From the IMG/VR virus record IMGVR_UViG_3300027734_004437, positions 1-24,315 of that record: DNA of 24,315 nt; one strand, 5' to 3'. Under the pieces are notes generated by a model. That model ran no database searches, was not told the DNA's origin, and saw nothing but the letters and a program-made list of their open reading frames with translations. Position numbers and translations under genes: made by a program. Origin of the DNA: a virus. Each line of letters begins with the position of its first letter. The first letter of the stretch is position 1. Below, piece by piece: positions 15,845 to 22,235 of this stretch.

Positions 15845-15873
15845 AGATTACCATTCTGTTCTTGTGATTTCAA
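15845..15873 (-). promoter_or_regulatory. Sigma-70-type promoter for the leaderless minus gene
   Basis: Read on the minus strand, TTGAAA (15873-15868) is followed after exactly 17 bases by TAATCT (15850-15845), which fits the actinobacterial TANNNT -10 pattern. Seven bases then lead to the ATG, so the transcript would begin at or next to the start codon. The -35 box is part of a palindrome shared with the opposing promoter. Confidence 0.5.
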
Positions 15874-15879
15874 CTTTTG

Positions 15880-15908
15880 TTGATTTTTTTTGTTTTTTCC
15901 TATAGAAT
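15880..15908 (+). promoter_or_regulatory. Sigma-70-type promoter for nuclease and sigma genes
   Basis: TTGATT (15880-15885) and TAGAAT (15903-15908) are 17 bases apart; the -10 box matches consensus at five of six positions. The expected start is near 15915, giving a leader of about 12 bases with GGAG at 15919-15922 before the ATG at 15927. The sequence T-C-A-A-C, four T, G-T-T-G-A at 15870-15883 is a perfect inverted repeat joining this -35 box to that of the opposing promoter. Confidence 0.5.
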
Positions 15909-15926
15909 TGTATTGATAGGAGTTTC

Positions 15927-16838
15927 ATGGGAGAAAATTGGTCCCCCGTAGAAGATACTTTCCTCTTAGAGAACGCATCTAGGCTTTCTTACGAGGAGTT
16001 GTCATTATACTTAGGGAAAACAGACAAGTCAATTCGTGAGAGAAGTTTCTCTCTAGGCTGCCACTCGCAGGTCTCGGGTAACCAAAAGGTTCATCGGGTC
16101 TGTAGGTACGCCGAATGTAGGAGACTGTACAGGGTTAGGTATTCACTGTATAAGAAGCAAAAAAAGTTATTCTGCTCTCAAGAATGCGAAGATTTATACT
16201 CGGTTCTTTTTTACCCAACACGACAAGAAATTGAAAGTAAGATATCCTCTGATCTAAGTTTCGAAGAGATTTGCAAATCATTCAAGCTAATGCCCGGGGT
16301 CCTGTATGACTTGTATCTTGATTACAATCTTCCTGGTAGAGATAGTTCTATAGAGAAAATTTTAATTCAAGATAAGGCAAAAGAACTTAAAAGAGATAAA
16401 CTAGTCAAGCAAACTGGTGGTACCCCAATGAATAAGTTTAGAGGCGGCTACAAGCCATGCCTAGGAGTTTCGGTGCGTAGTGGATGGGAGAACAATGTTC
16501 TTCTATGGCTCAACGAAAAAAAGATTAAGTGGGATTACGAACCAAAATCATTCTATTTTGAAGAAGTTAAGCGCGGGACAAAAGGATACATACCAGACAT
16601 ATGGCTAGAAAAAGAGCAAGTGTGGATAGAAGTAAAGGGCTACATGTCGTCAGTTGATAAAACTAAGATTAAGAGGTTTAAGAAATACTATCCAGAAGAA
16701 TTCCAAAAGCTGCAAGCAATAACTAAAAATGATAAAGTAGATAGTACAAAGTTTTTTAAAGATTTCGGTGTGCCAGTATACGCCTATTATGATGATATAG
16801 CGGAAGCGTACGCACACCTACCTAACTGGATAAGATAG
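15927..16838 (+). CDS. Myb/SANT, zinc and PD-(D/E)XK endonuclease
   Basis: This 303-residue protein has three parts. Residues 5-45 (WSPVEDTFLLENASRLSYEE, then ending RSFSLGC) resemble a Myb/SANT-like helix-turn-helix. C59, C64, C83 and C87 form a treble-clef-like zinc site. Residues 180-240 are a nuclease core: R-S-G-W-E188, W-D-Y-E205-P, Y-I-P-D224-I, and W-I-E235-V-K237-G-Y. The last three segments give the D...E-x-K metal site. The order resembles phage site-specific or homing-type endonucleases and TnsA/DUF1064-like cores. It has its own promoter and a GGAG site, and the sigma gene follows 6 bases downstream. Confidence 0.78.
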   Translation: MGENWSPVEDTFLLENASRLSYEELSLYLGKTDKSIRERSFSLGCHSQVSGNQKVHRVCRYAECRRLYRVRYSLYKKQKKLFCSQECEDLYSVLFYPTRQEIESKISSDLSFEEICKSFKLMPGVLYDLYLDYNLPGRDSSIEKILIQDKAKELKRDKLVKQTGGTPMNKFRGGYKPCLGVSVRSGWENNVLLWLNEKKIKWDYEPKSFYFEEVKRGTKGYIPDIWLEKEQVWIEVKGYMSSVDKTKIKRFKKYYPEEFQKLQAITKNDKVDSTKFFKDFGVPVYAYYDDIAEAYAHLPNWIR

Positions 16839-16844
16839 AGGATT

Positions 16845-17702
16845 ATGCCTAGAACTAAGTCTAAAATAAAAAAAGATGTATCAAGCCAGTACTATATTCT
16901 ATCTGAAGAAGAGATACAAGGATTAATATCGAAAGCTAAAGCTGGTGATGGTTTTTCTCAGATTGAACTTCTCAAAATCTTTGAACCATTCCTTAATAAA
17001 TACGTAAACTTACTCCACTATGGTAGGTACAAGCTCTCTGATTACGATATAAGACAATTCATAAACTTATTTGTTCCAGATAAAACTGTAGGCTTTTACC
17101 TAAAGAGAAATAAGCTTAACTCGACAGGTTCAGCTAAAGTTCAGGAAACCATGCAAGGCATAAGATACATGGTGGAGAGGTACGGAGATGAAGAGGATAC
17201 TCGCCAGACTGTCAACTTAGCATTCCTTCAATGCCTGATGAACTATAAGAGGACTGAATCAAAAGCTGGCGGTTATGTTCCATTTAGCGGATACATATAC
17301 AGCTACTTTTATTTCATCTTAAGTAAGCATGTAAAGGTTTTCTTAATTGATCAGCTTGGTAGAAAAACATTTCCATTGATAAGCGATGATGATTTTGGGG
17401 ATTCAGATTCCGAGGATAAGCCACAGGGCTTTACTGCACCTCCGGAACCTTCCGTAGAAGATCTTTTTGGTCCTGAAGTAATAGATGAGTTTTGGGTGGC
17501 TGGTGATACAACTATATTCCCATTTGATAGGTTAACCATTCAGGAGCGCCAGCTGGTAAAATGGCGATTTGTTGATGGATATAAATCTAGTGAAATAGCC
17601 CAAAGAATAACAGAACACCCTAATACAGTAAGAGAACATTTCAACAAGATTCGTTTAAAGTTGATGGAAATTTTGATGGAAGATGACCTTGTTGGCCGGT
17701 GA
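16845..17702 (+). CDS. Phage RNA polymerase sigma factor (sigma-70 family)
   Basis: In this 285-residue protein region 4 is clear: residues 228-272 contain LTIQERQLVKWRFVDGYKSS then EIAQRITEHPNTVREH, a helix-turn-helix that would read the -35 box. Region 2 is divergent; V-P-F-S-G-Y-I-Y-S-Y-F-Y-F-I at 145-158 fits the 2.3-2.4 helix that reads and melts the -10 box. An acidic linker (DDDFGDSDSED, 181-191) joins them. It likely redirects host RNA polymerase to middle or late phage genes. AGAGGATT lies just before the ATG at 16845. The tail-fibre and lysis genes downstream are natural targets, by inference. Confidence 0.82.
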   Translation: MPRTKSKIKKDVSSQYYILSEEEIQGLISKAKAGDGFSQIELLKIFEPFLNKYVNLLHYGRYKLSDYDIRQFINLFVPDKTVGFYLKRNKLNSTGSAKVQETMQGIRYMVERYGDEEDTRQTVNLAFLQCLMNYKRTESKAGGYVPFSGYIYSYFYFILSKHVKVFLIDQLGRKTFPLISDDDFGDSDSEDKPQGFTAPPEPSVEDLFGPEVIDEFWVAGDTTIFPFDRLTIQERQLVKWRFVDGYKSSEIAQRITEHPNTVREHFNKIRLKLMEILMEDDLVGR

Positions 17703-17723
17703 AATAATGATATGGAGATTACT

Positions 17724-17885
17724 ATGATAAATGATATTTCTTTCGGAAGAGACTTTTGTATAAACTGTGGGCATTACCACCACAGGGAGCGCAGCAATAA
17801 ACCATTTGATTGCATGCTTGGGCATGACTGTAAGTGTAAAGAAAAAGACTTCTTACCCAGAAAAAACAAAAGCAGTTTCTCTTGA
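17724..17885 (+). CDS. Small Cys/His zinc-binding-like protein
   Basis: This 53-residue protein has F-C-I-N-C-G-H-Y-H-H near residues 11-20 and C-M-L-G-H-D-C-K-C-K near 30-39: five Cys and several His able to bind one or two zinc ions. The ATG at 17724 follows GGAG at 17714-17717 with 6-base spacing; an in-frame ATG at 17712 would hide that site. It lies 21 bases after the sigma gene and 13 bases before the fibre gene. No family is recognised; a sigma-associated role is only a guess. Confidence 0.6.
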   Translation: MINDISFGRDFCINCGHYHHRERSNKPFDCMLGHDCKCKEKDFLPRKNKSSFS

Positions 17886-17898
17886 TAGGATTTTATAA

Positions 17899-18900
17899 GT
17901 GGCTTTAGATTTCCCTAACTCACCAAGCGTAAATCAAACACATACCTCGGGCACCAGAACCTGGCAGTGGGATGGCACTGCGTGGGGGTTAACCGCCTCC
18001 GGCATAGTCGGACCGACTGGCGATAGTTCTCCGCCTGGTCTTATTTCGCCCTACGCAGGATTATCTGCACCATCTGGCTGGCTTTTCTGTGATGGTTCAT
18101 CTGTAAGTAGAACTACTTACGCTAACCTGTGGGCAACCCTTGCAGTATCTAAGGGTGCAGTAACCAGCATTGCTAATGGCGCTTCTGCCATAGTCAACAA
18201 ACCATCTCACGGGCTAGTTGAGGGTGATGCCGTCTACCTCACCACGACTGGCGCATTACCCACCGGCTTATCAATCAATACTACTTATTACGTTAAGTTG
18301 ATTGATGCCAATAACTTTAGATTGTCAACAGGTAGAACGGCTACGACCACCGTATCAAATGCAGCAGCCTCATTTACAACAGGCACTGCCATAACTACCA
18401 GTACTGCTGGAAGTGGCACTCATACGGTTTACCTTGCCCCTTACGGCATTCCAGCAGCATCTACAACAAACTTTTTGCTACCCGATATGCGTGGTCGAAC
18501 CCCCATGGGCCTTGACAACATCAATGGTACTGACGCTGGTATTCTCACTATTCCCAATGCTATTGGTGCCAAATCAGGTGAAGAGAAGCATCTTCTTATT
18601 ACTTCTGAAATGCCAAGTCATCTTCACGATAATGGAACGCTTGCAAACTCAACCGATTCAACACACACACATACCGCTGGCAAATATGATGCACTTGGTA
18701 TTGGCAATAATGGGGTGGCAGCCGGTGGTGATTATCAAGCCCTAATCGCTTCGGGTGCCAGTGCGACTACTCGCGTACTCACCAATGCTGGGACCAGCCA
18801 TGGTCACACGATATCGGGGAATACCGGTTTAACCGGTGGGGATGACTATCACAATATCCTTCCACCGTTTATGCTCGTCAACTACATCATTAAAACTTAA
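17899..18900 (+). CDS. Phage tail-collar fibre protein
   Basis: This 333-residue, GTG-started protein follows AGGA with 8-base spacing. Residues 46-80 (PGLISPYAGLSAPSGWLFCD then GSSVSRTTYANLW) are a phage tail-collar domain, and N-F-L-L-P-D-M-R-G-R-T-P-M-G near 191-204 is its second half. Between them, residues 88-180 are an inserted beta-rich unit with H-G-L-V-E-G-D-A-V and T-T-G-A-L-P-T-G-L. The C-terminal part has H-L-H, H-T-H-T and H-G-H, able to bind metal as in short tail fibre needles, and ends N-I-L-P-P-F-M. It likely binds the host surface. Codons are more G+C-rich than in the replication genes. Confidence 0.85.
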   Translation: MALDFPNSPSVNQTHTSGTRTWQWDGTAWGLTASGIVGPTGDSSPPGLISPYAGLSAPSGWLFCDGSSVSRTTYANLWATLAVSKGAVTSIANGASAIVNKPSHGLVEGDAVYLTTTGALPTGLSINTTYYVKLIDANNFRLSTGRTATTTVSNAAASFTTGTAITTSTAGSGTHTVYLAPYGIPAASTTNFLLPDMRGRTPMGLDNINGTDAGILTIPNAIGAKSGEEKHLLITSEMPSHLHDNGTLANSTDSTHTHTAGKYDALGIGNNGVAAGGDYQALIASGASATTRVLTNAGTSHGHTISGNTGLTGGDDYHNILPPFMLVNYIIKT

Positions 18901-18927
18901 TATCTACTAAATTTAGAAAAGGAAAAA

Positions 18928-19995
18928 ATGGAATTTTATTTATTAAACAACCCACCCGCAACACAACAGTTTTACCCATCAAGGAATAGTGGCCTAAGTG
19001 GTGGCGTAGTTATTCACACCACAGAGGGATCTGGTGGCTACAGCGCTGCAGAGAACACTGCAGGATTTATATCGAGGCGTTCCGATCCGGGCAGCTATCA
19101 CATGATAGTTGACGTCGATTCATCCGTAGCGATGATGCCAGATGACTACACTGCTTTTGGTGTGGCAGCTTCTGGCTATAACAGCCGATGCTGGATGATC
19201 GCAATTGGGGCAAGGTCATCTGATCTTGATGGCAATAGCCCAGACACGCAGGCAGAAATTGACCGAATGGGTGCTGAAATCGTTGCTTTCTGGCAGCGCA
19301 ATAATATCGATATTGCATCGGCTTCACAGTTCATTGGCGAAGAGGTAAAGAACCGACCAGGACTCGCTCACCATGGTGATGTCCAGCCTCAAGACCGTAG
19401 CGATGCGTGGAGCCGCCGAGAAGACCGCTGGGTCTTCGATTCGTTACTCCTCCAGGCTATTGGGCGCCATAGCGGAGCAGCCCCAGTTGCACCGCCCACC
19501 CCTACGCAACCAGTCCCTGTGCCTCCACAGTCGGTTTGGCACCTCGGATCCAGCGGCGATAAGGTCAGCGAGATCCAGAAGGTTGTAGGAGTCACTCAGG
19601 ACGGCATATACGGCCCTCAGACCGCCTCAGCAGTGAGCCAATGGCAGACTAACCTAAGTCTACCACCAGACGGGGTATGGGGCCCTCAGACGGAAGAGGC
19701 GACACACAACCTATTCGTATTCCTAAGTAACCTCCCTGCCGTACAGGAGACAGCTCCAGATAACCAATTCTTTGCCGCACTAGATGAAGCAACTAAGCAG
19801 GTCCTTCGTCAGGGCTCAAGTGGTGGAGCAGTGAAGATACTTCAAGGTGGTCTCAATGGGATCGGTTACCGGCTCGTGGCTGATGGCGTATTCGGTCCAG
19901 CAACCGATAATATGGTGCGCAGATTCCAATCGGACCGTGGACTTGAGTCTGATGGCATAGTAGGCCCACAGACTTGGAAGGCATTGCTTTCCTAG
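18928..19995 (+). CDS. Endolysin: N-acetylmuramoyl-L-alanine amidase with two PG-binding domains
   Basis: This 355-residue protein would cut the bond between muramic acid and the peptide stem of peptidoglycan at lysis. The amidase-2 domain covers about 20-175, with zinc ligands likely H30 (VVIHTTEG), H148 or H149 and D159 (H-H-G-D-V-Q-P-Q-D-R-S-D). A proline-rich linker follows at 185-201. Two peptidoglycan-binding repeats lie at about 205-262 and 295-354, each with D-G-x-x-G-P-Q-T-like motifs (DGIYGPQT, DGVWGPQT, DGVFGPAT, DGIVGPQT). No signal peptide is seen, so export should depend on a holin. It sits between the fibre and a holin-like gene and is followed by a terminator. Confidence 0.92.
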   Translation: MEFYLLNNPPATQQFYPSRNSGLSGGVVIHTTEGSGGYSAAENTAGFISRRSDPGSYHMIVDVDSSVAMMPDDYTAFGVAASGYNSRCWMIAIGARSSDLDGNSPDTQAEIDRMGAEIVAFWQRNNIDIASASQFIGEEVKNRPGLAHHGDVQPQDRSDAWSRREDRWVFDSLLLQAIGRHSGAAPVAPPTPTQPVPVPPQSVWHLGSSGDKVSEIQKVVGVTQDGIYGPQTASAVSQWQTNLSLPPDGVWGPQTEEATHNLFVFLSNLPAVQETAPDNQFFAALDEATKQVLRQGSSGGAVKILQGGLNGIGYRLVADGVFGPATDNMVRRFQSDRGLESDGIVGPQTWKALLS

Positions 19996-20034
19996 AGCTT
20001 ATATAAACTAACTTAATTCTATATATCTATGCGG

Positions 20035-20065
20035 AATAAGGCCTCTTAACAGGGGTCTTATTTTT
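20035..20065 (+). terminator. Rho-independent terminator after the endolysin gene
   Basis: AATAAGGCCTC (20035-20045) can pair with GGGGTCTTATT (20052-20062) in an 11-base stem containing two G-T wobble pairs, around the hexaloop TTAACA. The stem runs straight into a T tract (20061-20065). This is a typical plus-strand intrinsic terminator, 40 bases after the endolysin stop, in an otherwise gene-free stretch (19996-20135). Confidence 0.75.
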
Positions 20066-20135
20066 ATATTCTTTGTTCGGAATAAAAATACATTATTACT
20101 AATAAACATATCGTTCAAGCGGAAAGGCGAACCCA

Positions 20136-20609
20136 ATGCTCTCTAACGTATTTGCTGAATTGCCGCAGTGGCTAGAAACAATTGCCAGTGATCTCTCTAC
20201 ACTATGGCCAATCGTACTATTTGTTGGCGCAGGTTACGGTCTAATAAAATGGTTAAGCAGTAGGTTTAGAGATGAGGTAAGAGACCTTATCGTTGGTGAA
20301 GTGGAACCAATTAAGGCTGAATTCAAGAATAATGGCGGTTCTTCGTTCAGAGACGCTATAGACCGCTTAGATAACAACTTTAAAGACTTAAAAAATGATG
20401 TTAACCATATAAAGTCAGATGTTGACTTGATGAGATTAGACCTGACTAGGACAGATAAAAATTCGCGCGATGCACATAAAGCCCTATCCGATAAGATAGG
20501 GCTCATAAGTGATAAGAATGATTCTATTTGGGACGAGATGCAAAGACGACGTCCAGCTCACGATTATTACGACAGTGAGATGAAGAAGAGAAATAAAAAC
20601 GAGTTTTAG
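20136..20609 (+). CDS. Holin-like membrane protein with coiled coil
   Basis: In this 157-residue protein residues 22-41 (TLWPIVLFVGAGYGLIKWLS) are a single membrane span. The rest is charged and helical, with a coiled-coil-like heptad region at about 73-120. The N-N-G-G-S-S-F-R-D-A-I-D-R segment at 65-77 resembles the DUF2746-type small membrane proteins of actinobacteriophages, often found beside the endolysin. It may form the lysis pore or control it; a spanin-like or antiholin role is not excluded. A GGAAAGG ribosome site lies upstream. It is the last plus-strand gene and ends in a 4-base convergent overlap. Confidence 0.65.
   Translation: MLSNVFAELPQWLETIASDLSTLWPIVLFVGAGYGLIKWLSSRFRDEVRDLIVGEVEPIKAEFKNNGGSSFRDAIDRLDNNFKDLKNDVNHIKSDVDLMRLDLTRTDKNSRDAHKALSDKIGLISDKNDSIWDEMQRRRPAHDYYDSEMKKRNKNEF
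20480..20503 (-). terminator. Intragenic hairpin, possible leftward terminator
   Basis: GCCCTATC (20481-20488) and GATAGGGC (20495-20502) pair perfectly around CGATAA, with one further A-T pair outside. The hairpin lies inside the holin-like gene. On the minus strand it is followed by TTTATGTG, a poor T tract, so it could weakly stop leftward transcripts that run past the convergent junction. It could equally be a chance product of the coding sequence. Confidence 0.3.
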
Positions 20610-20932
20610 GCTCTTCCCTCATTTTGGGCGTCTTTTACTATAATATACCGCTGGAAAGTCTCGCTAGAAGTTATAGCGAAGCCTAGTTCGGCTGCTTTTG
20701 TAATAGCATCTCTGAGTGATTCTATGTCGGTAATTGACTCACCATCCAATGGCAGGGCTAAGCCCGAATAGATATCAATGTTCTCAAAGTTACCTATGTT
20801 TGCTTTTCTATTTACTCCACATATAAAAACTGGTGTGGTAGTAATGGATATGTTCGCTAATGCCTGCTCTACGGCACTTCCAATTGGTGAATCTTCTGTT
20901 TGTTCTTTTGCGCTTTTTGATATATTAGGCAT
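20606..20932 (-). CDS. Hypothetical protein
   Basis: This 108-residue soluble protein has a central segment R-K-A-N-I-G-N-F-E-N-I-D-I-Y with L-P-L-D-G-E, then S-L-R-D-A-I-T-K-A-A-E. A similar N-I-G-x-F/Y-E-N strand followed by a helix is seen in unnamed phage proteins, but I cannot attach a function. The start overlaps the end of the dNMP kinase gene by 8 bases, so it is probably translated from the same message. The stop overlaps the holin-like gene by 4 bases. Confidence 0.65.
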   Translation of the reverse strand: MPNISKSAKEQTEDSPIGSAVEQALANISITTTPVFICGVNRKANIGNFENIDIYSGLALPLDGESITDIESLRDAITKAAELGFAITSSETFQRYIIVKDAQNEGRA

Positions 20933-21713
20933 TGATCCTACTAATCTCTTTCCTGATTACGTTTAATGAGGCTTTTGCTTGTTCTGATATAGACATATTA
21001 TCAGTGTTGATAACGCAATCTATAATTTCTTCCCTGATTAATTCCACTTGTTCGGACTTGTGGTTCAGCTCACTATCGGGCATAGTATAGCCGTCCCTCT
21101 TCTGTAGCCTGTTCATCCTTATGTCGTTAGACGCATCAAACCTTATAAGAATTCCGCCAGGAAGAGACTTAATCATTTCAGCTTCGTTCTCATATCTTAC
21201 GTCAGATATAATACATACGTAGCGGTCAATGTTTTCGTTTGCCTCATCTTTGTCTGACAGGATAGTAGCAGACCTTTGGTAGGCTTTCTTCTTAGCCCAT
21301 TGAGTGAAGCAGTTTTCGTACTCTCTCCGACACAGTTCGCCGGCCTTCTGTAAGAACATTCTCGGCTTCATATCCTCATCTACCGGCATGGGTATCTCGG
21401 CAATCTCTTTAGTGAGATTCACAAACTGGTCGTAAGAAGGAGCGCCGTATAGTGGACTACCGCCAAAAAGATCAAAAAGAACATCGTGCAGCTGGAAGAG
21501 TACCCTATCTTCTTCCTTGTCGCCCTTAGTCATTCTCTTGATTGATGCCATTTCGTAAAGCGGCATAGCAAAGAAGCTGTGATCCCATACCACACCATTT
21601 TCGTGGTCAAATTTAACTGCGTGCGACGGCACAATAGCGTTGGCGACACTGGTTTTTCCGGTACCTGCCCTTCCGCAAAGGCCTATTATGATTGGGTAAT
21701 TTTCTGAATTCAT
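20925..21713 (-). CDS. Deoxynucleoside monophosphate kinase-like protein
   Basis: In this 262-residue P-loop kinase Walker A is G14-R-A-G-T-G-K20-T21. I-I-S-D-V-R-Y-E-N-E-A at about 168-178 matches the D-V-R segment typical of phage dNMP kinases, and R-F-D-A-S-N-D-I-R-M-N-R-L carries lid-like arginines. It probably turns dNMPs from degraded host DNA into dNDPs for phage DNA synthesis. The ATG at 21713 lies 6 bases after a TATAAT box, so the message seems to be leaderless. Three repeats and a palindrome lie upstream. Specificity for one nucleotide cannot be read from sequence. Confidence 0.78.
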   Translation of the reverse strand: MNSENYPIIIGLCGRAGTGKTSVANAIVPSHAVKFDHENGVVWDHSFFAMPLYEMASIKRMTKGDKEEDRVLFQLHDVLFDLFGGSPLYGAPSYDQFVNLTKEIAEIPMPVDEDMKPRMFLQKAGELCRREYENCFTQWAKKKAYQRSATILSDKDEANENIDRYVCIISDVRYENEAEMIKSLPGGILIRFDASNDIRMNRLQKRDGYTMPDSELNHKSEQVELIREEIIDCVINTDNMSISEQAKASLNVIRKEISRINA

Positions 21714-21719
21714 AGATGT

Positions 21720-21728
21720 ATTATATCA
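21720..21728 (-). promoter_or_regulatory. Extended -10 promoter for leaderless dNMP kinase mRNA
   Basis: On the minus strand TGA directly precedes a perfect TATAAT (21725-21720), an extended -10 box. Six bases then separate it from the ATG at 21713, so transcription should begin at the start codon. No good -35 box lies at the usual distance (CAATAA), and no ribosome site is present. Confidence 0.55.
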
Positions 21729-21774
21729 TTCCTTGTAGGAGTTTATTGTATTTTTGTCATATATTATTAGCTAA

Positions 21775-21788
21775 ATCCTTAGAAGGAT
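21775..21788. repeat. Short palindrome beside the iterons
   Basis: ATCCTT and AAGGAT are perfect inverted arms around AG. The element sits between the dNMP kinase promoter and the first iteron. It could be an operator half-site pair or part of the iteron array; it is too short to be sure. Confidence 0.4.
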
Positions 21789-21794
21789 ATTGCG

Positions 21795-21873
21795 CTGTGA
21801 TCTAAAACCCTAGTTAAAAACCTGTGATCTAAGGCACTAATAAAATCTGTGATCTAAAGCACCAAACTAAAAA
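21795..21873. repeat. Three tandem iterons (CTGTGATCTAA)
   Basis: The 11-base core CTGTGATCTAA occurs at 21795, 21822 and 21847, in the same direction, with starts 27 and 25 bases apart. The match extends beyond the core: each copy is followed by a C-rich trimer region (ACCC, GCAC, GCAC) and an A-rich end (TAAAAAC, TAAAAT, TAAAAA). The array fills most of the 194-base non-coding space between two minus-strand genes and has no open frame. Spacing near 2.5 helical turns is usual for iterons bound by an initiator or a repressor. It may be a replication origin or a control site for the kinase promoter. Confidence 0.7.
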
Positions 21874-21889
21874 ACGCGTACGCCTTTTT
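21868..21889 (-). terminator. Possible weak terminator after the membrane protein gene
   Basis: Around the palindrome GCGTACGC (21876-21883), A-rich and T-rich flanks can pair with one C-C mismatch. On the minus strand the element lies 18 bases beyond the membrane protein stop and ends in a run of T. The GC part of the stem is very short, so strength is doubtful. Confidence 0.3.
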
Positions 21890-21907
21890 AAAAAAAGACA
21901 AAGAGAA

Positions 21908-22144
21908 TTACTTTGATTCGGCGCGCCATGTTCTCATGTTGTAGTAGTTCATAGCCCACCACATAAGCGACATAGCTATAAATCCCGGCTTGCCGTAAAT
22001 AAAGCTATAGATAAACCAAGGAATAGAGTGTAAAAGGATAATCAGCCATCCCCACCAGTACTTTTTTCCGACAAAAAAGGTACCAGTTATGCCAAAAATC
22101 TCAAAGACGAATAGCACCCAAGTCCAAGTTGTTTCTGCATCCAT
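21908..22144 (-). CDS. Small multi-span membrane protein
   Basis: This 78-residue, tryptophan-rich protein has three hydrophobic segments: about 8-25 (WVLFVFEIFGITGTFFVG), 31-50 (WGWLIILLHSIPWFIYSFIY) and 53-68. The W-G-W and W-x-x-Y spacing recalls short PnuC-like membrane proteins found in phages, which in full-length form move nicotinamide riboside, but this one is too short to be a complete transporter. A holin-like role is another option. AAGG lies 7 bases before the ATG. The gene stands alone between the iteron region and an upstream inverted repeat. Confidence 0.65.
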   Translation of the reverse strand: MDAETTWTWVLFVFEIFGITGTFFVGKKYWWGWLIILLHSIPWFIYSFIYGKPGFIAMSLMWWAMNYYNMRTWRAESK

Positions 22145-22159
22145 ACCGGTACCTTACTA

Positions 22160-22186
22160 TAGTATATTAGGGGTAATTATATACTA
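22160..22186. repeat. Inverted repeat upstream of the membrane protein gene
   Basis: TAGTATAT (22160-22167) and ATATACTA (22179-22186) are perfect 8-base arms around an 11-base spacer that holds GGGG. On the minus strand, TATAAT (22181-22176) and TATACT overlap the arms, so a dimeric regulator bound here would cover likely -10 boxes of the membrane protein gene. No convincing -35 box was found. Confidence 0.5.
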
Positions 22187-22235
22187 GCATATTGGCGCAT
22201 GTTTTGGCCAACAAAGTTCTCCGATAGGCATTTAG

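Noticed and set aside
18413-18745. 110-residue plus-strand frame inside the fibre gene
   Set aside because: It is an alternate frame of the collar-fibre coding sequence and has no ribosome site or recognisable motif.
20066-20135. Promoter between the terminator and the holin-like gene
   Set aside because: TTGTTC and TACATT are present but not at a workable spacing. A promoter is expected here because a terminator lies upstream, but I cannot point to it.
21795-21873. CRISPR array
   Set aside because: There are only three copies of an 11-base core, the whole unit is partly conserved with A-rich ends, there are no unique spacers of about 30 bases, and no cas genes.
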